From NCBI GenBank assembly GCA_910585665.1, contig CAJUFI010000009.1:20726-84725 (forward strand): a stretch of DNA of 64,000 nucleotides, in the 5' to 3' direction. The notes under the pieces are model-generated. The model was not told where the DNA came from. It searched no databases and saw only the letters and a list, made by a program, of their open reading frames with translations. The position numbers and the translations under genes are program-made. The stretch's first letter is position 1; each line of letters starts with the position of its first letter. This stretch comes from an uncultured Acetatifactor sp. (lineage in GTDB: Bacteria > Bacillota > Clostridia > Lachnospirales > Lachnospiraceae). Positions 41,436 through 50,036 of the stretch are shown here, in pieces.

Positions 41436-43091
41436 ATGAGTAAGAAAAATATTTATGATACTGCGCTGTATCTGCGTCTTTCCAAAGACGATGCTGACAT
41501 TGACGGCAGTAAAAAGACAGAAAGCAACAGTATCAGCAGCCAGCGTGACCTGCTTCGGGCTTATGTTCAGAGCCATGAGGATTTACGGTTATTTGACATC
41601 TATATTGATGACGGTTATTCCGGGGCAAATTTTGAAAGGCCGGAATTTCAAAGGATGATGGAAGATATCCGTGCCGGGAAAGTAAATTGTGTGCTGGTAA
41701 AAGATTTATCAAGATTTGGACGAGATTATATAGAAGCCGGGCGGTTGATTCAGAAAACCTTTCCGGCTTTTTCTGTGCGTTTCATTGCGGTGACGGACAG
41801 CTATGACAGCCTGTATGCAGACCGGGCGGAGAGCAATCTGATCGTGCCGGTAAAAAATTTCGTAAACGACGCATATTGCAGAGATATTTCCGTAAAAGTC
41901 AAGGCGCAGCAGCAGGTAAAACGTCTGGAAGGAAAATGTATCAGCGCTTTTGCCGTATATGGCTACCGGAAAGACCCGGACGATAAGAACGCTTTGATGA
42001 TAGATGAATATGCGGCGGATGTGGTCAGAAAAATTTTTGCATGGAAGATAGCGGGCATGAGTATGGCTGCCATTGCGGATAAGCTGAACCAGTCCGGAGT
42101 GCTTTCTCCCATGGAATATAAAAAGTCTCTGGGAATGAAGTATTATACAGGATTTGGAGGAGACAGCCCTGGGAAATGGGCGGCTGTATCCGTAAAGCGG
42201 GTTTTGGAGAATCAGGTTTATATCGGAACCATGGTTCAGGGAAAAGAGGAAAAAGTAAGCTACAAGCTGAAAAAGCGAATCAATAAGCCCAGGGAAGAAT
42301 GGATTTATGTCAAAAATACCCATGAGGCCATTATATCGGAAGTGGAATTTCGGACTGTGCAGGATTTATTGAAATATGACGGAAGGAAATCAGAGGATTC
42401 CGATTGTGCCAGCCTGTTTAGCGGCATTTTGACCTGCGGGGATTGCCGGACGCCTATGATCCGGAGAGTGAACCATTATAAGGGCAGGGAAAAGGTTTTT
42501 TACATCTGCCAGACGAAAAACAGGTCTTTGGGATGCAGCAGGCACAGCATCCGGGAAGAACAACTGAAACAGATTGTTTTTAAGGAAATCAGGGTCTGGC
42601 TGGAACTGATGGCCTCTTATTCCGGTATTCTGGAATATCTGGAAGAACTTAACATCAATTACGACCAGGTGGTAGAGTATGATTCCCAGATTGGCGCTCT
42701 CAGCATGGAATATAAAAAATACTGCGATTTAAAGAATGGTCTGCATATTGATTTGAAGGAAGGGCTGATTGACAGGAAAGAATTCGATGAGCTGTACTGC
42801 CTGTATGAAAGAAAATGCGAAGGGCTGGAAACGTCCATTAACGCGCAAAAGAAAATTATTAAAGACATGTTTCGGAATGGGGTTGCGGCAAAAACCCAGC
42901 TTGACCGGATTCGGGAAACTTTGGAGATTCACGAACTTACCAGGGAACTTTTGGTGACAACCGTTCGGAGAATCTATGTCTTTGAGGATAAAAGGCTGGA
43001 GATTGAATTCCGCTTTGCCAATGAGATGGAGAAACTGGCTCTTATGCGTAAGCTATGTCACGAGAAATCCGCAGTGCAGGAGGTGATATAG
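41436..43091 (+). CDS. Large serine recombinase A (triple set)
   Basis: A 551-residue enzyme, ATG nine bases after AGGAG. Ser16 in LYLRLSKDD is the nucleophile; DDGYSGANFERPEFQ and VKDLSRFGRDY belong to the resolvase core. The recombinase domain ends with RVLENQVYIGTMVQG, a zinc ribbon follows (CGDCRTPMIRR ... CQTKNRSLGC), then a coiled-coil region. First of three tandem recombinases whose stop and start codons abut or overlap. In Lachnospiraceae elements such triples serve one integration-excision system. Confidence 0.92.
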   Translation: MSKKNIYDTALYLRLSKDDADIDGSKKTESNSISSQRDLLRAYVQSHEDLRLFDIYIDDGYSGANFERPEFQRMMEDIRAGKVNCVLVKDLSRFGRDYIEAGRLIQKTFPAFSVRFIAVTDSYDSLYADRAESNLIVPVKNFVNDAYCRDISVKVKAQQQVKRLEGKCISAFAVYGYRKDPDDKNALMIDEYAADVVRKIFAWKIAGMSMAAIADKLNQSGVLSPMEYKKSLGMKYYTGFGGDSPGKWAAVSVKRVLENQVYIGTMVQGKEEKVSYKLKKRINKPREEWIYVKNTHEAIISEVEFRTVQDLLKYDGRKSEDSDCASLFSGILTCGDCRTPMIRRVNHYKGREKVFYICQTKNRSLGCSRHSIREEQLKQIVFKEIRVWLELMASYSGILEYLEELNINYDQVVEYDSQIGALSMEYKKYCDLKNGLHIDLKEGLIDRKEFDELYCLYERKCEGLETSINAQKKIIKDMFRNGVAAKTQLDRIRETLEIHELTRELLVTTVRRIYVFEDKRLEIEFRFANEMEKLALMRKLCHEKSAVQEVI

Positions 43092-44807
43092 ATGGCAAGG
43101 ACGGCAAGAAGATATGAAGCGGTACAGTCCATGAACACAGGAAATATATGGAGTCGGGAAATGGTAGAGCATCCTGAAAAAACAGAAAGTTATTGTGTGG
43201 GGATATACAGCCGTTTATCCGTAGATCACAATGACAGGAAAGCGGAATCCATAGAGAACCAGATTGAAATCATCCGCCAGTATATTGCTGAAGAGAATAA
43301 CCGCATAAAAAATGGAAGAAAACTTACTGTGCATGATATTTATATAGACCGTGGGATTTCCGGCACATCGTTTCAGCGGGAAGGCTTTGACAGGCTGATG
43401 GATGATGTGAGGAACCGTGTGGTGGATTGCATTATTGTAAAGGATTTATCCCGATTCGGCAGAGATTATGTGGAAACAGGCAATTATATCGAGAAGATAC
43501 TGCCGTTTCTGGGAGTGCGGTTTATTGCCGTTGCAGATGGGTTTGATTCTATGGCAGAGGATGTGGCGGAGCGGAAGCTGACCATGAATCTAAAGAACCT
43601 GGTAAACGATATGTACGCAAAAGATATATCCAAACGGGTGACTACTGCCAGAAAACTTGCCGCCGAAAGCGGCGGTTATATCGGAAGCACACCGCCGTAT
43701 GGATATCAGACAAGGAAAACGGACGGGGTTCGCAGGCTGGTGGTCCACGAGGAAAGCGCGGCGGTGGTGCGTTTTTTGTATGACGGCATCGCAAAGGGAA
43801 TGACGCCGGGTCAGTTGTCATCTGTCCTGTATGAGCGGAAAATCCACAGAATCAGTGATTATAACCGCTGCGGGCATGTATTTTGCAGGGGAAATGAAAT
43901 TCTGCACCAGTGGAATCCGGAGGTCATTCGTGGCCTGCTCTCCAATTCGGTATATATGGGAAAGCTGGTACAGCGTAAGCGTCAGTCTCTTCTTAAGGAG
44001 GGCGGAGAAGGAACCTGTGAAACAGACAGGGAACATTGGATTATAGTGGAGAACAGCCATGAGCCGGTAGTGAGCCAGGAACTGTTTGACCAGGTGAAAC
44101 AAATACTAACCAGGAAGAAAAAAGAAGATACGGGGAACAGACCACCGGAAAATCATGAAAATATATTCCGAAATGTACTTTACTGCGGAAAATGCGGGGG
44201 CAAAATGCACGCTGTTTCTCACAAAAACAAAACAAATGGCGAAAGAAGCTATTCTTATGAATGCCGGAGAGCCTACTATATTGATGGGAGGAAATGCGAA
44301 AAGAACCATATCAGGGAAGAAACCGTGGAAAGCTATGTGGCAGAGCGCATCAAAGGTATTTTGAAAGAGCAAAAAGTTACTTCCAAAAAACTGGTATCGC
44401 TGAATAGGAAAGAGTGTGAAAAAGCGGTTGCCGTTTATAGGGAAGAGATCGCCCAGCTTCTGCAGGAACATCAAAGACTTGCCGCAAAAGCCGGAGAGAT
44501 GTACCGACAGTACAAGGAAGGCAGGATTACGGATCTGGAATACGCTGCTTTCCGGGATAACAGGACAGAACATGACAGCTTCTGCGAAAAACGGATAAAA
44601 GAACTGAAGCGCAAAATCCGAAAGAGTGAAATCCAGATGGAAGAAGAAAACAAATTTTTACGCTCTCTGCAAAGCGCAAGAGGTTATAAAAAGCTGAATG
44701 TACATCTGGTGGATTCCCTGATAGAACGGATTGATGTGTTTCCGGAGGGAAGGTTGGAGATCCGGTTCCTCTTCGGGAAAGGAGACAGCTGTTATGGGAA
44801 GGAATAA
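43092..44807 (+). CDS. Large serine recombinase B (triple set)
   Basis: A 571-residue enzyme starting directly after the stop of A. Nucleophile Ser43 in GIYSRLSVDH, DRGISGTSFQREGF, VKDLSRFGRDY, then a recombinase domain (VIRGLLSNSVYMGKLVQRK) and zinc ribbon (CGKCGGKMHAVSH ... CEKNHI). A 40-residue N-terminal extension precedes the core. Long coiled coil at the C terminus. Confidence 0.92.
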   Translation: MARTARRYEAVQSMNTGNIWSREMVEHPEKTESYCVGIYSRLSVDHNDRKAESIENQIEIIRQYIAEENNRIKNGRKLTVHDIYIDRGISGTSFQREGFDRLMDDVRNRVVDCIIVKDLSRFGRDYVETGNYIEKILPFLGVRFIAVADGFDSMAEDVAERKLTMNLKNLVNDMYAKDISKRVTTARKLAAESGGYIGSTPPYGYQTRKTDGVRRLVVHEESAAVVRFLYDGIAKGMTPGQLSSVLYERKIHRISDYNRCGHVFCRGNEILHQWNPEVIRGLLSNSVYMGKLVQRKRQSLLKEGGEGTCETDREHWIIVENSHEPVVSQELFDQVKQILTRKKKEDTGNRPPENHENIFRNVLYCGKCGGKMHAVSHKNKTNGERSYSYECRRAYYIDGRKCEKNHIREETVESYVAERIKGILKEQKVTSKKLVSLNRKECEKAVAVYREEIAQLLQEHQRLAAKAGEMYRQYKEGRITDLEYAAFRDNRTEHDSFCEKRIKELKRKIRKSEIQMEEENKFLRSLQSARGYKKLNVHLVDSLIERIDVFPEGRLEIRFLFGKGDSCYGKE

Positions 44808-46392
44808 GATTGGAGCCTATTACCGCCTTTCCATGGAGGATGATGACGGGAAGGAAGAGAGTAACAGCATTGCAAACCAGAGGCTTTTAATCAGGCGGTA
44901 TGTTTCGGAGCATAAGGAATTGTCGGATTATGAATACAGCGAATTTTATGATGACGGTTATTCCGGAACGACCATGGAGAGGCCGGGAATCCAGGCATTA
45001 TTGGAAGAAGTCAGGCAAAATGAGATAGGCTGCGTGATTGTAAAGGATTTATCCCGGTTTTCCAGAGACTATATTGAGATGGGAACGTATCTGGAGCAGA
45101 TTTTTCCGTTTCTGGGGATCCGTTTTATCTCTGTTACCGACCATTATGACAGCAAAGACTATATTGGAAAAACAGCGGATATTGATATTGGATTCAAGAC
45201 GCTGCTTGCGGATTTCTATTGTAAAGATATTTCTGAAAAGGTGAAAAGTTCCGTGTCGGCCAAAAGGAAGCAGGGGAAGTATGCCACGGGAAATGCGCCT
45301 TTCGGATATGGAAAGAACCCGGAAAATCCTTATGAATTGCTGATTCTTCCCGAAGAGGCGGAAGTGGTCAGGCATATTTTTGAGTTGTCTCTGGCAGGTC
45401 GGAACCTGACACAGATCTGCAAAACGCTGAATGATGAAAGTGTTTTAACTCCTCTGGAGTTTAAAAATCTGAGGAAGAGCCAGAGACGGAAGGAACTTTT
45501 ACAGGAGCGGAAATACTGGCAGCCAGGGACAGTGCGGGCGATATTGACCAATAAAAATTATGTGGGAAGTATGGTCTGGCACAAATCATCACAGGCAGAG
45601 GTGGGCGGCAGCCGGAAGATATTGAAACCCAGAGAGGAATGGGAGGTGGTGGAGAACCACCATCCGGCGATTGTCCGCAGAGAGGTTTTTGACAAGGTGC
45701 AGGAAAAGTTTTTCCAAAAGGCGCCGGCCGTGCGAAATCCGATTTTGTATGCGCTGAAAGGAAAGGGGTACTGTGGTTATTGCAAACGGCGGCTGAAAGT
45801 GATGAAGCTGGCAGGCGGAAAGCTGTTTTTCTACTGCGCCAATCAGAAACTGAGCAGTGAAAATGAGTGCATGACAGGCAGTATCAGTAATGAGGTTTTG
45901 GAAACAATCGTGTTTGAACAGATAAAAAAGCAGGTGAAAGAGTTTGCCGATCTGGAATTTGTGAGGAAAACGGCATTACGGGCAGTAAAGGAAAAGCAGA
46001 CCGGGCTTGTCAGAGACATGGAGATTGTGGAACAGGAAATCCAGGAACTGATTGAAAAGAAAGGACTGCTTCTGGAAGGCTATCATATCGGAGATTATAC
46101 CAGGGAAGGATATCTGGAAGGACGCAGACAGCTAGAGCAGAGGATTTCTGTGTTGGAACAGAGAAGAGCCGGGATACGGGATGAGATGGCGGAGTGTGAG
46201 AAGCTGCCGGAATCAGAAAGGAAAGGGCAGGAGTTTCTGTTAAAGTATGCCGGATTTGCAGAACTGACAAAGGAGATGGCCGATGCTTTTGTAGATAGAA
46301 TTGAGATTGGCCAGGATAAGGCGGTGGATATTTTTTGGAGGTTTCATGGTGGGAAAGTTGACGGACAGAGGGGCTGTCTGTCAGAAATTTAA
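44794..46392 (+). CDS. Large serine recombinase C (triple set)
   Basis: A 532-residue enzyme starting inside the end of B. Nucleophile Ser13 in AYYRLSMEDD, DDGYSGTTMERPGIQ, VKDLSRFSRDY, recombinase domain ending VRAILTNKNYVGSMVWHK, zinc ribbon CGYCKRRLKVMK. It is the last gene of the element: 155 bases later an S8 peptidase fragment begins, so the element end lies in between. Confidence 0.92.
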   Translation: MGRNKIGAYYRLSMEDDDGKEESNSIANQRLLIRRYVSEHKELSDYEYSEFYDDGYSGTTMERPGIQALLEEVRQNEIGCVIVKDLSRFSRDYIEMGTYLEQIFPFLGIRFISVTDHYDSKDYIGKTADIDIGFKTLLADFYCKDISEKVKSSVSAKRKQGKYATGNAPFGYGKNPENPYELLILPEEAEVVRHIFELSLAGRNLTQICKTLNDESVLTPLEFKNLRKSQRRKELLQERKYWQPGTVRAILTNKNYVGSMVWHKSSQAEVGGSRKILKPREEWEVVENHHPAIVRREVFDKVQEKFFQKAPAVRNPILYALKGKGYCGYCKRRLKVMKLAGGKLFFYCANQKLSSENECMTGSISNEVLETIVFEQIKKQVKEFADLEFVRKTALRAVKEKQTGLVRDMEIVEQEIQELIEKKGLLLEGYHIGDYTREGYLEGRRQLEQRISVLEQRRAGIRDEMAECEKLPESERKGQEFLLKYAGFAELTKEMADAFVDRIEIGQDKAVDIFWRFHGGKVDGQRGCLSEI

Positions 46393-46547
46393 AATTTCGG
46401 CATGAAAATGTGGCAACAATATTCCGGTTGGTGTTGGAAGATGTGGCAATCCTATGACAGCTGGGAGTGGCAAAGGTAGCAACAATGTAACAGGCTCCCA
46501 TGGGTTTTCGGAAAAAAGCAGTGAAAAAAGTTGAAATATTTTAAAAC

Positions 46548-46718
46548 ATCTGCTTGACAGGAACGGGAATCGTCCGGGGGAACGATCCCTTTCTGTATGG
46601 GGAGAAGGTGAAGGCATATCTGAGGGCCGGGGCGCGGGCGCTCCGGGGAGAGAATGAATACCCCAACTCCCGTGTCGGATGGGGCGGGCTCTGCGTCGCC
46701 TCCAGCCTGCCGCTTTGA
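46548..46718 (+). pseudogene. S8 (subtilisin-like) peptidase 3' fragment, probable insertion scar
   Basis: A start-less frame reads TGIVRGNDPFLYGEKVKAYL, RAGARALRGENEYPN, VGWGGLCVASSLPL and stop, matching the C terminus of Lachnospiraceae S8 family peptidases. No other part of such a gene is visible in the window. It directly follows the triple recombinase operon, suggesting that the mobile element entered a peptidase gene and separated this end from the rest. Confidence 0.55.
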
Positions 46719-46747
46719 GGGAAAAGCCCCCGGCTGGCTATTCCGTC

Positions 46748-46776
46748 TTGCAATCTACCGATTTCGATGATATAAT
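46748..46776 (+). promoter_or_regulatory. Sigma-A promoter of the solute-binding protein gene
   Basis: TTGCAA, exactly 17 bases, TATAAT, 38 bases before the ATG. Confidence 0.75.
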
Positions 46777-46814
46777 ATTCACAGAAAAACGGGAGCATCA
46801 AGGTGGAATATATC

Positions 46815-48047
46815 ATGAAAAAAAGAGTGTGCAGGCTGCTTCTGGGTCTGCTGTGCGCCGCGGCGTTCACGGGGTGCGGCCAGGCGGAAGAAGCGGAGCC
46901 GGAGAGCATAGAGCCCCAGAGAGTCGAGCTGGTCGTCTGGGGAGCCGAGGAAGACGCGGAACTGATGGGCCGGGTCATTCAAAATTTTCAGGAGCATTAT
47001 CAGGGACAGGCGGATTTCAAGATTGCATTCGAGGTGCAGGGGGAATCCCAGTGCAAGGACGTGCTGCTGGGGGGACTGGAGGACGGCGCGGACGTGTTCA
47101 CCTTCGCGGATGACCAGCTGAATGCCCTGGCCGCCGCCGGGGCGTTAGACCCCATCGAGAATGCGGACGAGATTCGGAGCAGGAACCTTTCGAGCACGGT
47201 GGAGGCGGCCACGGTGAACGGTGTGCTGTATGCGTATCCGCTGACCGCGGACAACGGATATTTCCTGTATTACAACAAACGATACATCACGGACGAACAG
47301 GCCAGGACGCTGGACGGCATACTGGAAGCCGCGGCCGCCAAGGGCAAGCTCTTTGCCATGGACTGGTCTTCGGCGTGGTATGTATATTCTTTCTTTGGGA
47401 ATACAGGGCTCCAGGTGGGGCTGAACGATGACGGGATTACGAACTATTGCACATGGAACCAGACGGAGGGGAGCATCCGGGGAGTCGACGTGGCCCAGGC
47501 CATGCTCAGGATTGCGGAAAGCCCTGGATTTGCCAGCCGCACGGACGAGGAGTTTCTGCAGGGGGTAAAGGACGGTTCCGTGGTTGCGGGCGTCAGCGGC
47601 GTATGGAATGCCGTCGCGGTTAACGAGGCGTGGGGAGAGGACACCGGGGCTGCCAAGCTGCCCACTTACAGCTGCAACGGCAGCCAGGTACAGATGGCTT
47701 CTTTTTCCGGATGCAAACTGATTGGCGTGAACGCTTATTCCGAGTACCCGGAGTGGGCTGCCAGGCTGGCCGAATGGATCACTGACGAAGAGAACCAGCG
47801 CCTCCGCTTCGAAATGCGCGGGCAGGGGCCGTCCAACATGGCGGTGGCCGATTCCCCGGCGATCATGGAATCCCCTGCAATCGCCGCTCTGTTGGAGCAG
47901 TCCGAGTATTCCCAGCTTCAGCGGGTAGGCGGCAAGTTCTGGGATCCCGTCACGGAATTCGCGGAAAACATGGCGGCAGGAAATCCCTCCGGCCAAAGCT
48001 TACAGGAGCAGCTGGATGAAATGGCGGAAGCCGTCTGCGCAAGATAG
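46815..48047 (+). CDS. Extracellular solute-binding lipoprotein (ABC sugar importer type)
   Basis: A 410-residue protein, ATG eight bases after AGGTGG. A lipoprotein signal peptide (KKRVCRLLLGLLCAAAFTGC, lipid-modified Cys21) precedes a family 1/8-type binding protein body: VELVVWGAEEDAELMGRVI, FTFADDQLNALAAAGALDPI, YPLTADNGYFLYYNK, and KLIGVNAYSEYPEWAARLAEW. These capture oligosaccharides such as maltodextrins for a membrane permease. No permease genes follow; the next gene is a chemoreceptor, so it may feed chemotaxis or a permease elsewhere. Confidence 0.88.
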   Translation: MKKRVCRLLLGLLCAAAFTGCGQAEEAEPESIEPQRVELVVWGAEEDAELMGRVIQNFQEHYQGQADFKIAFEVQGESQCKDVLLGGLEDGADVFTFADDQLNALAAAGALDPIENADEIRSRNLSSTVEAATVNGVLYAYPLTADNGYFLYYNKRYITDEQARTLDGILEAAAAKGKLFAMDWSSAWYVYSFFGNTGLQVGLNDDGITNYCTWNQTEGSIRGVDVAQAMLRIAESPGFASRTDEEFLQGVKDGSVVAGVSGVWNAVAVNEAWGEDTGAAKLPTYSCNGSQVQMASFSGCKLIGVNAYSEYPEWAARLAEWITDEENQRLRFEMRGQGPSNMAVADSPAIMESPAIAALLEQSEYSQLQRVGGKFWDPVTEFAENMAAGNPSGQSLQEQLDEMAEAVCAR

Positions 48048-48079
48048 AATCATATGCTGAAAGGATTTATGGATGTAAG

Positions 48080-49666
48080 ATGAAAAGCAAGCTCACCATT
48101 CAACAACGTCTCATACTCCCCATCATTCTGCTGGGAATCGTGGCTTTGGTTTCCAATGCCCTGTCGGTCTTCGGCATCAACAATGTGAATTCCAATGCCT
48201 CGAATATCGTGGATAATGATATGGCAGGCCTGGAGATGCTGCAGAATATCCGCCACACGACCGCGAATATCCATAAGATGGCGCTGTCTCATATCGTGGC
48301 GGCGGACTATGGAACCATGATTGCCGTTGTGAGGGAAATCAAGGAAGAAGAGGAGATTCTGGAAGCGTATTTGGAGGAATATAGGAAGTTCGTCACAGCG
48401 GAGGAAGCGGATATATATGCGCAGCTGTTGGAGGACTATGATTCTTTTAAGCATGCTCTGGTCTATCTGGTATGTGCCAGCGCGGACAGCAACACCCAGG
48501 ATGCCTATGCCTGTGCAAATGGGGATGTGGCCAGCTTCGGCTCCGCCATGGCAGACGGCATAGATGAGCTGTACGGGGCCGTAAGCGCAAGAACAGCCGA
48601 CGCGAGGCAGAATCTGTCCTTTGTCTATATCGTGTCCCTGATCATCGCGGTGGCATCTGTGGCCACATGCCTGATATTAGTGCTCGCGACCATCCGGATC
48701 ATCAAAAAATATGTGATAACACCGATCAAGGGGACGGTGGATACCCTTCAGGACAGTTCGAAGAAGCTGGACGAGGTCACAGGGGAGGTGCTGAAGCACA
48801 CCCGCACGTCCGGGAGGAGCGCGGGAACGCTTTCTGCCCTGGCAGGCTCTCTGTCCACGGCGATTCAAAAGGTGGCGAAGAATGCCGAGAATATCAATGG
48901 CAGCGTGGCGGGCATCAAGGAGGATGTCCATGACATGGCGGAAGAATGCGGCGCCATCACGGAGTATTCCACCGCCATGAAGGCAAGGGCGAATGAGATG
49001 GAGGCAACGGCTCAGGCCAACGCGGAAGTGATTCAAAAGAAGACAGCCGATATCCTGAAGGTGCTGGAAGAGGCCATTGAAAACAGCAAGAGCGTGGATC
49101 AGGTGACCAAACTGACCAAAGACATTGTGACGATCTCCTCCACCACGGACCTGATTGCCCTGAACGCCTCCATGGAAGCCATGCGGGCCGGAAAGGCGGG
49201 AAAGGGATTCGCAGCCGTCGCGGCAGAGATCAAGACCTTGGCCAATTCCTGCAGCGAGACTGCCGGGCGTATCCAGGAGGTCAACCAGGTCGTCACCAAC
49301 GCGGTACATAATCTGTCAAAGAATTCCCAGGAGATGGCAGACTACTTGAGCGAGACGATTCTGACGGAATTCCGGGAATTCGTCCGTTCCGGGAGGCAGT
49401 ACAAAGAGGATGCCGATTATGTAAAGGAGAGGATTGATGCGTTCAACAGCAGGACAGACCGTCTCAGGAATTCCATGACAGAGATAGCCGGTTCCATTGA
49501 AAGCATCACAAGAGCAATCGATGACGGAGCTGTAGGTATTGGCGGGGTGGCTGACAGCAGCAGGAGCCTGGTGGAGGATATGAGAGATATCACGGGCCGC
49601 ATGGATACCAACCGGGGGATTGTGGAGGAACTGAAAAAACAGATGGAAGTATTCGCGGATTTTTAG
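48080..49666 (+). CDS. Methyl-accepting chemotaxis protein
   Basis: A 528-residue membrane receptor. A first membrane helix (LILPIILLGIVALVSNALSV) and a second around residue 185 (VYIVSLIIAVASVATCLILV) enclose a four-helix-bundle sensor of about 140 residues. A HAMP-like stretch (IRIIKKYVITPIKGTVDTL) and a signalling coiled coil with the hairpin tip IALNASMEAMRAGKAGKGFA follow. It signals through CheA/CheW. Its neighbour upstream, a sugar-binding lipoprotein, may present a ligand. Confidence 0.9.
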   Translation: MKSKLTIQQRLILPIILLGIVALVSNALSVFGINNVNSNASNIVDNDMAGLEMLQNIRHTTANIHKMALSHIVAADYGTMIAVVREIKEEEEILEAYLEEYRKFVTAEEADIYAQLLEDYDSFKHALVYLVCASADSNTQDAYACANGDVASFGSAMADGIDELYGAVSARTADARQNLSFVYIVSLIIAVASVATCLILVLATIRIIKKYVITPIKGTVDTLQDSSKKLDEVTGEVLKHTRTSGRSAGTLSALAGSLSTAIQKVAKNAENINGSVAGIKEDVHDMAEECGAITEYSTAMKARANEMEATAQANAEVIQKKTADILKVLEEAIENSKSVDQVTKLTKDIVTISSTTDLIALNASMEAMRAGKAGKGFAAVAAEIKTLANSCSETAGRIQEVNQVVTNAVHNLSKNSQEMADYLSETILTEFREFVRSGRQYKEDADYVKERIDAFNSRTDRLRNSMTEIAGSIESITRAIDDGAVGIGGVADSSRSLVEDMRDITGRMDTNRGIVEELKKQMEVFADF

Positions 49667-49683
49667 GGCGCGGCGAGTGTGTC

Positions 49684-49730
49684 AGCCGTAAGCTTCTCGG
49701 GTGTGGGGAAGCTTACGGCTGCTTTGTTTT
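49684..49730 (+). terminator. Terminator after the chemoreceptor
   Basis: AGCCGTAAGCTTC pairs perfectly with GAAGCTTACGGCT around an 11-base loop, followed by GCTTTGTTTT. Confidence 0.8.
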
Positions 49731-49883
49731 CGGAATGCTGCTGTTTATGGCCGATGTCGGTTAGCAGTTGAGTGGGGCTCGTCCAAAGGTCTGAATTAGC
49801 TGACATTTGGCACGAATAGTGACGATAATAAGACGGGCGCGTCATAAATAAAATTGGGGGTTCCTATTTTTGGAAAAGTGTAT

Positions 49884-50036
49884 TATAATAGTAAAATAAG
49901 ACATGGGTTCACCATGCGTGTCAAGGCAGCACATCAATGACTAATCTAGCTGTGCCCCCCTTTTTATTCATGATGATGGAAAACTGACAGACCGCGTTTT
50001 CTGTTATTTGTGACATATTAAAATCAGGAGGAATTT
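49884..50036 (+). promoter_or_regulatory. rho promoter region and leader
   Basis: TATAAT at 49884-49889 has no clear -35. In the leader, GGCAGC (from 49925) can pair with GCTGTGCC followed by CCCCTTTTTA, a terminator-like shape before the ribosome site, which could serve as an attenuator. Rho genes are often self-controlled. Weak call. The 370 bases between receptor and rho hold no gene. Confidence 0.3.
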
